A DNA stretch of 64,000 bases from positions 62,001 through 126,000 of the forward strand of contig NZ_JACJPF010000100.1 in NCBI RefSeq assembly GCF_014695915.1, written 5' to 3'. The position numbers and the translations under genes are program-made. The first letter of the stretch is position 1; each line of letters starts with the position of its first letter. This DNA comes from Trichocoleus sp. FACHB-40 (lineage in GTDB: Bacteria; Cyanobacteriota; Cyanobacteriia; Cyanobacteriales; FACHB-T130). The notes under the pieces were generated by a model, which was not told the DNA's origin, ran no database searches, and saw nothing but the letters and a program-made list of their open reading frames with translations. Positions 56,576-64,000 of this stretch are shown here, in pieces.

Positions 56576-56962
56576 GTGGAGTGGCGAGTTAGAGCGATTC
56601 GCGGGGCAACGACTGCCTCAGAAAACACCGTTGAGGCGATGCGAGAAGTGGTGACAGAACTGCTGGATGAATTGGAAAAGCGAAATCAACTGCACCCAGA
56701 TGAGATTATCAGTGCTACGTTCTCGGTTACTCGTGATTTAGATGCTGTCTTTCCCGCAGCGATCGCTCGTTCTCGTCCTGAGTGGGACAATGTTCCCCTG
56801 TTAGATGTTCAACAGATGCACGTAGAGGGCGGACTGGAACGCTGCATCCGGTTCTTAATCCACGTCAATCTTCCAGCTTCTCACCCCCCAATTCACCATC
56901 CCTATCTCCGCGGTGCAAAAACCCTAAGGCCAGATTGGGCCTTAGTCATAGGTAATAGGTAA
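56576..56962 (+). CDS. aroH: Chorismate mutase, AroH type
   Basis: 128 residues from a GTG at 56576 with CGGAGGAC just upstream. Trimeric AroH class: MEWRVRAIRGATTASENTVE, SATFSVTRDLDAVFPAAIAR with the active-site Arg residues, and VPLLDVQQMHVEGGL. Converts chorismate to prephenate for Phe and Tyr synthesis. The last codons and stop (VIGNR) run into GGTAATAGG repeats, so the C-terminus may be repeat-derived. Confidence 0.93.
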   Translation: MEWRVRAIRGATTASENTVEAMREVVTELLDELEKRNQLHPDEIISATFSVTRDLDAVFPAAIARSRPEWDNVPLLDVQQMHVEGGLERCIRFLIHVNLPASHPPIHHPYLRGAKTLRPDWALVIGNR

Positions 56963-57017
56963 TGGGTAATTGGTGAATAGGAAAATATTTTTCCCAATCC
57001 CCAATTCCCAATCCCCA
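56963..57017. repeat. Repeat cluster between aroH and crtR
   Basis: GGTAATGGGTAATTGG followed by TTTCCCAATCCCCAATTCCC, two of the window's intergenic repeat families, in the gap between convergent genes. Confidence 0.6.
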
Positions 57018-57902
57018 TTAGCTAACACTTTTTTTGTGAAAGCGGATACCCAAAAAAACGTCGTATAGGAAGCTCCGGAAATCTTTTCCTTTCAGCAGCC
57101 CTAGCGATTGATGACAGCCTTTTTCGTCTAACAGTGGCTTGGTGGCGTAATAAGCGTTCTGGTAGTTGTACCAGGGGATAGCAGGCCACAAATGATGAAT
57201 TAGATGGTAGTTCTGCCCCATAATCAGCACGTTGAGAACTGAATTGGGGTAAACTCTGGCATTTTTCCAGCGATCGCGCTCTTGATGCGGACGATGCGGT
57301 AGATAATCAAAAAACAATCCTAGTGCCAATCCCACCACGGCAGCCGGTATGAACCAAAAATTCAGAATGTAGCCTAAAAAGTGATACTGAATTGAGATAT
57401 AGAAAATAGACCCGACAAACAAGCGGCTTAAAAACCATTCCCAAAGTTCATGCTTGCGCCACAGCTGCCGTTGAAAGAAAAATATCTCGTGGTACAAAAA
57501 GCGTACCGGAATTAACCACAGGGGCCCTCCCGTAGAAACGTAATGATCCGGGTCGTTTTCCGGGTCATTCACATGAGCATGATGCTGCAAATGCACCCGC
57601 GTAAACACCGGGAAGGCAAAGACTAACATCAGCGCACTGCCATGTCCCATGATGGCATTAACTACCCGGTTACGATGGGCAGAATTGTGGCAGGCATCGT
57701 GAATCACCGTTCCTGCCATGTGCAGGGCAAGTGTATTAGTGGTAAAACAACACCAGTGAGGCCACTCCCACAGCCAGTAACCGAAGTTTGAAACTACTAG
57801 CATCGCTACCGATGATAAAAACATGAGTAGCGTTGGATTGAACTCTCCTGGCGGTTCCAAGTATTCGCGTGGAACTGTCAGCGGCTTTTGTGCCTCCGAC
57901 AT
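57018..57902 (-). CDS. crtR: Beta-carotene hydroxylase CrtR
   Basis: 294 residues, membrane fatty-acid-desaturase fold. Three His boxes: HDACHNSAHRNR, HLQHHAHVND and YHLIHHLWP. CrtR in cyanobacteria hydroxylates beta-carotene to zeaxanthin, acting in the thylakoid or plasma membrane. Size and motif order match. No other carotenoid genes adjacent. Confidence 0.95.
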   Translation of the reverse strand: MSEAQKPLTVPREYLEPPGEFNPTLLMFLSSVAMLVVSNFGYWLWEWPHWCCFTTNTLALHMAGTVIHDACHNSAHRNRVVNAIMGHGSALMLVFAFPVFTRVHLQHHAHVNDPENDPDHYVSTGGPLWLIPVRFLYHEIFFFQRQLWRKHELWEWFLSRLFVGSIFYISIQYHFLGYILNFWFIPAAVVGLALGLFFDYLPHRPHQERDRWKNARVYPNSVLNVLIMGQNYHLIHHLWPAIPWYNYQNAYYATKPLLDEKGCHQSLGLLKGKDFRSFLYDVFLGIRFHKKSVS

Positions 57903-58147
57903 TGGTTTTTTCTCCTTTTATCTTCTATTTAAGGACTGCGCGGGAACTTTAGATCGGTTTTTCCCGTCATTGGTATTTAGGGGACACCGTAGACAATTAC
58001 CGCTTGCCCGGATTTCTTTCAGGGCATAGAGGTTATAGTCGCACCCTCGTAGTATACGCTACAAATGTCCATTTATAAAGATTTGTGAAAACAGCTCATT
58101 TTTTTAATGAGCTGACAATAGTCAAGAAACTTCCTAAGAGGGTTGAT

Positions 58148-58972
58148 ATGTCACCACGGCTGTGTAAGTTGGCTTTCGTGCTTGGGTCTTCAGTTTTTCA
58201 AAGTCTGGCTTTATCCGTTGGCGTAACAATTCTACTGAGTAGCGGTGAAGCCAATGCTGGTTCTCTGATTCAAGCGCAACTACCAGATGTAGAAGACCAA
58301 AAGAAGACATCGCCTGGGGATGTTGAGGTAGAAACCAAGCCTGAGAGTAAAGAGTCTACCACAACCCAACCGGATGCGGAATCAGATAGCAAAACTGCCA
58401 ACGAGTCGCGATTTACCTGTCAGGTTATGAGCGGGCAGTATACGGTGATGTACCATCCCAAGAGCCAACCAAGTCAATCTTATGCTTGGGCAACTCCGAG
58501 TCCTTTAGGCGGTGGTTGGACATCAGAGCGACGCTGTAACGAAATTAGTCGCAGGTTAGAATCTTATAGACCTGATGGTTTGCAAGAGATGCAGGCATCT
58601 GTGGAAAACAACTACAACGTTGTTTGTATCACCACTCAGAAAAACCCAGATTGTCGAATTGTGCTGACAGTACCGCCGGGACAAGATCCACAACAGACAC
58701 GCGATCGCGTCTTCCAAAACATTAGCATCGCCGACAGTGGACAGATAACTCAAGGCGTGAATACTTTTGTCGGCGGTAGGGATGCTCAGATGCTCAGCGA
58801 CTTATTAAACCTGGGTTTGTCTTCCCTGGGCAGCAATTCCCGAAATCGTCCATCTCAAAATATTAACCTGCGACCTTTCTTAGATCCATCTGATGGCGGT
58901 ACTGGCACCCAGTTGAGACGAGGAATACCCGCACGATCCAACCCTCGGCTGAATCCCAATAATTTCCGTTAA
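58148..58972 (+). CDS. COP23-domain secreted protein
   Basis: 274 residues from the ATG at 58148 (MSPRLCKLAFVLGSSVFQSL), chosen for AAGAGGG in front; an upstream GTG adds 21 residues. Signal peptide to about residue 38, an acidic low-complexity stretch, then the COP23 region FTCQVMSGQYTVMYHPKSQP ... DGLQEMQASVENNYNVVCIT ... with two cysteine pairs that may bond. The name comes from a circadian-oscillating protein of Cyanothece; its role is not established. Divergent from crtR across about 245 bases. Confidence 0.82.
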   Translation: MSPRLCKLAFVLGSSVFQSLALSVGVTILLSSGEANAGSLIQAQLPDVEDQKKTSPGDVEVETKPESKESTTTQPDAESDSKTANESRFTCQVMSGQYTVMYHPKSQPSQSYAWATPSPLGGGWTSERRCNEISRRLESYRPDGLQEMQASVENNYNVVCITTQKNPDCRIVLTVPPGQDPQQTRDRVFQNISIADSGQITQGVNTFVGGRDAQMLSDLLNLGLSSLGSNSRNRPSQNINLRPFLDPSDGGTGTQLRRGIPARSNPRLNPNNFR

Positions 58973-59054
58973 AGACTGATCCCTGATTTTTGCTTTGGTT
59001 GAGAAGCGATCGCTTCTCAACTTCTTAAGCTATTGAACGCATATTCTTAGAAAG

Positions 59055-59870
59055 TTAGGATGAAATATTCGCGAGATTTTTTTCTCGACTTTCTAAGAAA
59101 TTTTCCGCTTTCATAATTTCGTAGAGGTTGACATCTGCTTCCAGAAGGCAGGCGTGACCGCAACGAGGCAAGACAAGCATTTTGGCGTTAGGTAGGACGG
59201 AAGCTAAATGTTGAGCCTCAGCTACAGAAGGCAACAGGCGGTCTGCGCCACCAGCGATCGTCAGTACAGGTAAGTTGAGGCTACGCAGCTTGCTTTCCTC
59301 CATGTGAAAGTCTCTCACTAAGGAAATTCGCCAGATAATAGTTTTCGGCGGTACAGACCGGACGGCATCTAGAAGCGCTTGGCGATCGCTTGGTAAAATT
59401 CTTTCCAAATGAGCCAAAAACGGTAAAAGCCAAACTGCTCCCAGACGATAAATTAATTCTGGCACCAAGTGAGTTAGTTGCGATCCCAATCGCAGCCACG
59501 GTCTTTGATTAAGAGAAGAAGCTGGGTTAACCAGAATCATCCGGTCAAACAGTTTAGGCGATCGCAGTGCCACTTTCATCGCTAAGCAGCCGCCAAATGA
59601 CTCGCCGCACAGGTAAACTGACCGATTTGGTTGTTTTTTCACTTCTGCTTCCACCAGAGCCACTACCTGCTCTGTGAGTTCTTCCCAGCTGGTCAAATCA
59701 TCGGCGGGGATCGCCAAACAGCGGATATCAAAGCCTGATTCTAATCCAGTCGTTTGCGATCGCAGCAGCTGACCTGTACCATCCATACCTGGAAGGAACA
59801 CAAACAGCGGGTGGTCTAGATTCATCCGGCTGGGGGTAAGGAAACAAGGACGGCTTTTAACTTCTGGCAT
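59055..59870 (-). CDS. Alpha/beta hydrolase resembling the hydrolase half of plant phytyl ester synthase
   Basis: 271 residues. FVFLPGMDGTGQLL and the nucleophile elbow VYLCGESFGGCLAMKVALRS (Ser in GESFGG), Asp in TIAGGADRLLPS and His in RCGHACLLE complete a Ser-Asp-His triad. The sequence pattern matches the N-terminal hydrolase part of plant PES1/PES2, which esterify phytol and fatty acids. 125 bases downstream of an acyltransferase gene on the same strand. An internal ATG (MNLDHPLFVF, at 59825) is an alternative start. Confidence 0.8.
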   Translation of the reverse strand: MPEVKSRPCFLTPSRMNLDHPLFVFLPGMDGTGQLLRSQTTGLESGFDIRCLAIPADDLTSWEELTEQVVALVEAEVKKQPNRSVYLCGESFGGCLAMKVALRSPKLFDRMILVNPASSLNQRPWLRLGSQLTHLVPELIYRLGAVWLLPFLAHLERILPSDRQALLDAVRSVPPKTIIWRISLVRDFHMEESKLRSLNLPVLTIAGGADRLLPSVAEAQHLASVLPNAKMLVLPRCGHACLLEADVNLYEIMKAENFLESREKNLANISS

Positions 59871-59916
59871 TTTTTAACGTCCGTTTAAAAAACAACTTGT
59901 GAAAAATTAGAATCAG

Positions 59917-59936
59917 TTGCTAATTGCTCGCTTGTT
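59917..59936. repeat. Exact 20-base dispersed repeat, copy 2 (inverted)
   Basis: TTGCTAATTGCTCGCTTGTT, exact reverse complement of 41747-41766, in the gap between the acyltransferase and hydrolase genes. Confidence 0.7.
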
Positions 59937-59995
59937 GAATAGTCAATCTGGTAGGTATTTATCCTCATTCTATGGGATAGCCCCACCCTCTTCCA

Positions 59996-60718
59996 CTAAT
60001 AACAACCCTGACGCAGTAGATCAGCAATTTCCTGATGACAGTAATTAGACAGATCGGCAACAACTGATTTTGCCTGCTTTCCTTGATATTGTTCCCGCAT
60101 TTGGGGAGAAATCCAACGCGGACGACCAATTAAAACGTTAGTCCGACGATAAATAACCATCGGGTGCCAGCCGGGGCCGTCGAAAAGCGGCTCTGATCGG
60201 TCAAAGAAACTTAACAAACGCAGTGGCACCCCTGAATTGATGGTTTCTTCCAAGGATGCGATCGCCACTGGCAAAACCGCTAAATTCTTCACAGGCGCTC
60301 GTAATGCCAGATGAGCAAATCCTCGTTGGAAATCCCCCATTTTATTAGGCGGTGTCACCTGCACCATCGGTTTAGCTCCCTCTGGAAACACCCCAACAAC
60401 CTGACGATGCTGCAACAGTTGAATCGCCTTCTCAAAAAAACCTTTCTGCCGATGTTCAGGGGCTTCTAAAGGAAAACACCCCAACTGATTAACAATCTCC
60501 CGCATCACAGGCACTTGCCCCATATAGTGATGGCAGGCAAAGCGAATCGGACGTTTGATCGCCCCCATCAGTAGCGGTGCATCGATAACACTGCGGTGAT
60601 TGCTCACAACCAGTACAGGACAGTCATGAGGAACCCGATCCTCATGGTATACATACATCCGCGTCGAGAGAGTCGAGAGCAGAAATTGAGAAATTTGTAA
60701 TGGGCTATCTGAAAACAT
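59996..60718 (-). CDS. PlsC-like lysophospholipid acyltransferase
   Basis: 240 residues. Motifs of the LPLAT family: NHRSVIDAPLL (H-x4-D), FPEGAKPMVQ, and VLPVAIAS. No clear membrane helix beyond a hydrophobic N-terminus, so probably peripheral. Transfers acyl groups to lysophospholipid or another alcohol; the neighbouring hydrolase raises the possibility of joint work on prenyl or phytyl esters. The H-x4-D motif is of PlsC kind rather than the DGAT2 kind. Confidence 0.85.
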   Translation of the reverse strand: MFSDSPLQISQFLLSTLSTRMYVYHEDRVPHDCPVLVVSNHRSVIDAPLLMGAIKRPIRFACHHYMGQVPVMREIVNQLGCFPLEAPEHRQKGFFEKAIQLLQHRQVVGVFPEGAKPMVQVTPPNKMGDFQRGFAHLALRAPVKNLAVLPVAIASLEETINSGVPLRLLSFFDRSEPLFDGPGWHPMVIYRRTNVLIGRPRWISPQMREQYQGKQAKSVVADLSNYCHQEIADLLRQGCY

Positions 60719-61162
60719 TCTTTAAATGTAAGCAATAATCAACAGGCGCAAGGAAGAGTAGAGCGGATAGTAAAAGGGCTGGATGCGATCGCAACGCCAC
60801 CTTTAACAGGCAAGACGTCCTGTGCTTAGGCTAGAAGCATTTTCCTCACTTCAGTTAGGGTACGGCACTGCCGTCTTCCAACACTTCGCACTCAACCCTT
60901 ACTTTCCCAACGCCAACTCATTAACTTTTCTTAATACAATTATTAACCTTATTTTCCTGGGGTTTACGAATCTCTTAAGGCAGAACTTTCTAGTAAAGAG
61001 TGTTTAAGTGTTCTGGGCAATTTCTTAGCCACAAAGCGTATAATTTTATACTTGCCTAACTAAATTTACTTAGAAACATCTAGAAAAGGTAACGAAAAAA
61101 TCCAAAATAACCGTACCCTTGGATATGATCGAAAGCAAATAATCTGGTTGTTTTTTATATCT
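60719..61162. other. Intergenic region before metG
   Basis: 444 bases between the divergent acyltransferase and metG genes, AT-rich in the half near metG, one HIP1 site near 60786 and a 5-bp ACGGC/GCCGT hairpin near 60861. No gene or RNA recognised. It should contain the metG promoter. Confidence 0.4.
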
Positions 61163-62770
61163 ATGAGTGTTAACGATACAAGTAAAAGCACATTTGCTAT
61201 TACCACACCGCTGTATTATGTGAACGACGTACCCCATATCGGCAGCGCTTATACAACCATAGCTGCCGATGTCGTGGCTCGGTTTGAGCGACTACGCGGC
61301 AAATCCGTGTTATTGATTACAGGCACGGATGAGCATGGACAGAAAATTCAGCGGACAGCAGAAACTAATGGACTTGCCCCGCAAGCTCACTGCGACAAAA
61401 TTGCTGATACTTTCAATACACTTTGGCAAAAGCTTAACATCAAGCCCGACCGATTTATCCGCACCACAGATTCCCGCCATCAAGCGATAGTCAAAGAATT
61501 TTTCCAGCGAGTCTGGGAGAAAGGCGACATCTACCTTGGTCAACAAAAAGGCTGGTACTGCGTTGCCTGTGAAGAATTCAAAGAAGAACGTGACCTCCTA
61601 GAAGGACACCGCTGCCCTCTGCATCCAAACAAAGAAGCGGAGTGGCGAGACGAACAGAACTACTTCTTTCGACTCTCCAAGTACCAAAGCCAGCTGGAAG
61701 AACTTTATCAAAAGCAACCGGATTTTATCCAGCCAGAAAGCCGCCGCAACGAAGTTTTGAACTTTGTCAGCCAAGGACTTCAAGATTTCTCTATCTCGCG
61801 AGTAAATTTAGACTGGGGTTTTCCAGTACCAGTCGATACCACCCACACCATCTATGTATGGTTTGATGCCTTGGTTGGTTATATAACAGCATTGCTCGAT
61901 CCTGATATAGAACCGACGCTAGAGAATGCTTTATCCAAGTGGTGGCCGATTAATATGCACCTTATTGGTAAAGACATTCTGCGCTTTCATACAGTTTATT
62001 GGCCGGCAATGTTAATGTCAGCTGGTTTGCCTCTACCCGGACGGGTGTTTGGGCATGGCTTTCTCACCAAAGACGGGCGGAAGATTAGTAAAACTCTAGG
62101 TAATACTGTCGATCCGGTCGATTTAGTAAACCGTTACAGCGCTGACGCTATTCGTTACTACTTTCTCAAGGAGATTGAATTTGGACAAGACGGAGATTTT
62201 AATGAAACCCGGTTTATCAATACCCTGAATGCAGACTTAGCAAACGACTTGGGAAACTTGCTTAACCGCACCTTAAACATGTTCAAAAAATATTGTAACA
62301 ACGAGGTTCCGAATTGCTCAGGAGAAGACATTCCCGCTGACAATCACCTCAAAGCGATTGGCTCTGTTCTAGGTGACAAAGTTACTCAAGCTTATGAATC
62401 CCTGGCTTTCAGCCAAGCAAGTGAAGCCATATTCACTTTGATTCGAGCCTGTAATAAATTTATTGATGAGCAGGCTCCCTGGAAGTTATACAAGCAGGGA
62501 CAACAGCAAGCAGTAGAACAAGTGCTGTATGCTGTTCTTGAATCTGTTAGACTGGCAGCTTATCTACTTTCCCCAATTATTCCCAACATCAGCAACGACA
62601 TCTACCAACAGCTAGGCTTTTCAATTGACTTTAACAACAAATCGTTAACAGATGTTACAGAACCGTTCGTTACTCATAGCGCTTGGGGAACACTAACTCC
62701 AAGACAGAAGTTGGGGGAAGCTAAACCAGTCTTCGCCAGACTGGAACAACACCAAGCTGTTTCGTCTTAG
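61163..62770 (+). CDS. metG: Methionyl-tRNA synthetase
   Basis: 535 residues from the ATG at 61163 (MSVNDTSKSTFAITTPLYYV); a TTG 15 bases earlier was rejected. Class I signatures PHIGSAYT (HIGH) and GRKISKTLGN (KMSKS); WYCVACEEF and HRCPLHP supply cysteines in the connective insertion; anticodon-binding helical domain about 370-535. No C-terminal EMAP/tRNA-binding domain. Essential cytoplasmic enzyme. No ribosome-binding site apparent before the ATG. Confidence 0.96.
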   Translation: MSVNDTSKSTFAITTPLYYVNDVPHIGSAYTTIAADVVARFERLRGKSVLLITGTDEHGQKIQRTAETNGLAPQAHCDKIADTFNTLWQKLNIKPDRFIRTTDSRHQAIVKEFFQRVWEKGDIYLGQQKGWYCVACEEFKEERDLLEGHRCPLHPNKEAEWRDEQNYFFRLSKYQSQLEELYQKQPDFIQPESRRNEVLNFVSQGLQDFSISRVNLDWGFPVPVDTTHTIYVWFDALVGYITALLDPDIEPTLENALSKWWPINMHLIGKDILRFHTVYWPAMLMSAGLPLPGRVFGHGFLTKDGRKISKTLGNTVDPVDLVNRYSADAIRYYFLKEIEFGQDGDFNETRFINTLNADLANDLGNLLNRTLNMFKKYCNNEVPNCSGEDIPADNHLKAIGSVLGDKVTQAYESLAFSQASEAIFTLIRACNKFIDEQAPWKLYKQGQQQAVEQVLYAVLESVRLAAYLLSPIIPNISNDIYQQLGFSIDFNNKSLTDVTEPFVTHSAWGTLTPRQKLGEAKPVFARLEQHQAVSS

Positions 62771-62882
62771 CTACTATCTGTTAGCTTTTTTCTGCTGTCT
62801 TTTGTCTTTTGTAGCTTAACTAATGACAATTGACAACTGACAGCTAATTACTTTTTTCATAAAAAACCGAGGCATAACAATC

Positions 62883-63491
62883 ATGTTGAATAATTTCACC
62901 AGTAATGAGTCCGTATTCACGCCGGAACAAGTTTTAGAAAATCGGGGTCGGGTTGCCATTTTTATTGATGGATCAAATCTGTTTTATGCAGCGTTGCAGC
63001 TGGGGATTGAAATTGACTACACGAAGCTGCTGTGCCGATTAACCGCAGGATCTCGGCTGCTGCGCTCTTTTTTCTACACTGGTGTTGACCGCACCAATGA
63101 AAAGCAACAAGGCTTTCTGCTTTGGATGCGTCGCAATGGGTATCGCGTCATTGCTAAAGACTTGGTACAGCTGCCTGATGGCTCTAAGAAAGCCAATCTA
63201 GATGTGGAAATCGCAGTTGATATGATGGCTTTAGTGGGGTCTTACGATACAGCGGTTCTCGTGAGTGGGGATGGCGATCTGGCTTACGCGGTTGATGCTG
63301 TTAGTTATCGGGGTGTCCGGGTCGAGGTTGTGAGTCTGCGTTCAATGACCAGTGACAGTTTGATCAATGTGTCAGACCGTTACATTGACCTCGATGGTAT
63401 CAAAGAAGATATCCAAAAAACGCCCCGACAAAACTACACTTACCGTCCGCTTTCTGGGATTGGGTTTATGGACGATCAGGAAGAAAGGTAA
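62883..63491 (+). CDS. NYN-domain protein, LabA/DUF88 family
   Basis: 202 residues. The NYN/PIN-like acidic residues are seen in VAIFIDGSNLFYAAL, LDVEIAVDMMAL and VLVSGDGDLAYAV. Members are putative RNases or regulators; LabA of Synechococcus acts in negative feedback of KaiC on circadian output. Whether this copy does so is not shown. Probably leads an operon with lptC, which starts 41 bases after its stop. Confidence 0.88.
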   Translation: MLNNFTSNESVFTPEQVLENRGRVAIFIDGSNLFYAALQLGIEIDYTKLLCRLTAGSRLLRSFFYTGVDRTNEKQQGFLLWMRRNGYRVIAKDLVQLPDGSKKANLDVEIAVDMMALVGSYDTAVLVSGDGDLAYAVDAVSYRGVRVEVVSLRSMTSDSLINVSDRYIDLDGIKEDIQKTPRQNYTYRPLSGIGFMDDQEER

Positions 63492-63531
63492 GCTCAAAGA
63501 CAAAAAAATAATTGATATAAAGGCAGAAGGA

Positions 63532-64000
63532 ATGAAAAACTTACAAGTTAGTAAAAAACTATTTCTTTTGCCTTTTGCGTTTTGCCTTTTACCAGTTTTA
63601 TTGGTTGGTTGTAATCCGCAAAAACGTGCAGAAAAAAAGTTACAGAAAGATACTTCCTCTGTGACAGATTTCGAGGGGAGTTTGGTATTTAACGATGTAA
63701 CTTTGGATCAGGCGGATGAGCAGGGCCGACCACTGTGGAAAGTGCAGGCGAAGAAGGCGGTTTACACCAAAGATAAGAAAACTGCCCGCATTCAGAATCC
63801 CATAGGCGATTTGTTTCAGGATGGGAAACTCGTTTTGCAGATCAAGGCAAAGAGTGGAGAAATTCAGGAGGATGGAAAAAAAGTATTTCTCAATGGTCAA
63901 ATTGTAGCTACCGATCCCCGTAATGGTGCGGTGCTGAAGGGAGATCAATTAGAGTGGAGACCGAAGGAAGACCTGTTAATAGTTCGTGACAATTTGGTAG
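63532..64000 (+). CDS. lptC: LptC-family LPS transport protein (partial at window end)
   Basis: At least 156 residues, cut by the window edge. ATG at 63532 preceded by AGAAGGA. Signal-like hydrophobic start with lipobox LPVLLVGC (Cys about residue 27), so it is a lipoprotein or anchored protein, then LptC-type beta structure: FEGSLVFNDVTLDQADEQGR ... LWKVQAKKAVYTKDKKTARI. LptC hands lipopolysaccharide from the LptBFG exporter to LptA. The DUF3769 LptD-like gene lies at the other end of the window. Confidence 0.85.
   Translation, partial: MKNLQVSKKLFLLPFAFCLLPVLLVGCNPQKRAEKKLQKDTSSVTDFEGSLVFNDVTLDQADEQGRPLWKVQAKKAVYTKDKKTARIQNPIGDLFQDGKLVLQIKAKSGEIQEDGKKVFLNGQIVATDPRNGAVLKGDQLEWRPKEDLLIVRDNLV

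Overview
The window reads as chromosomal DNA of a cyanobacterium, probably a filamentous Oscillatoria/Microcoleus/Coleofasciculus-type organism. The evidence is the dense scatter of the HIP1 palindrome GCGATCGC, genes for oxygenic photosynthesis (psbI, ycf37, raf1, crtR, menG, ycf35), cyanobacterial PEP-CTERM proteins, and many short degenerate intergenic repeats (TTAGCAATTAGC, CCCAATCCCCAAT and ACTCAGCACT families). I see no rRNA, tRNA, transposase, phage or cas gene. The genus is inference.

Layout. 1-2.8 kb: psbI and a DUF3769 (LptD-like) outer-membrane protein. 2.8-8.2 kb: a giant Ser/Thr-kinase/AAA/GAF/histidine-kinase protein on the minus strand. 8.7-9.9 kb: the minus-strand trio DUF2997 / ycf35 / 4Fe-4S ferredoxin. 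10.3-12.0 kb: a saccharopine-dehydrogenase-like oxidoreductase and an unknown gene. 12.2-16.7 kb: type IV pilus motor genes pilB-pilT-pilC (minus). 17.5-23.0 kb: the chaperone operon grpE-(small ORF)-dnaK-dnaJ-tusA-rsgA (plus). 23.0-24.5 kb: an orphan CRISPR locus split by a small putative DNA-binding protein gene. 24.5-28.8 kb: exported methyltransferase, DUF445, menG and a response regulator-GAF gene (minus). 29.1-32.5 kb: raf1, ycf37, a solute-binding protein, rplT and rpmI. 33.3-39.3 kb: five PEP-CTERM surface/exported protein genes, four of them tandem paralogues with seven NxxGxxAF repeats each. 39.3-64 kb: a UvrD-type helicase, a membrane glycosyltransferase, LD-carboxypeptidase, a duplicated-domain secreted protein, hemE, an SDR protein, two tandem B12/radical-SAM enzymes, a GT4 glycosyltransferase, a peptidoglycan-binding/HEAT protein, an EamA transporter, sppA, aroH, crtR, a COP23 protein, an alpha/beta hydrolase next to an acyltransferase, metG, a LabA-like NYN protein and the start of lptC.

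Working together: the chaperone operon and the pil motor operon are the two clear functional blocks. Both window ends carry parts of the lipopolysaccharide transport route (LptD-like and LptC). The PEP-CTERM block is the main accessory expansion. The most unusual sequence-level signals are the split CRISPR locus with two repeat versions, a 48-codon ORF exactly filling the grpE-dnaK gap, the seven-repeat (possibly beta-propeller) PEP-CTERM family with mosaic similarity, and dispersed genomic repeats translated in frame inside at least six housekeeping genes.
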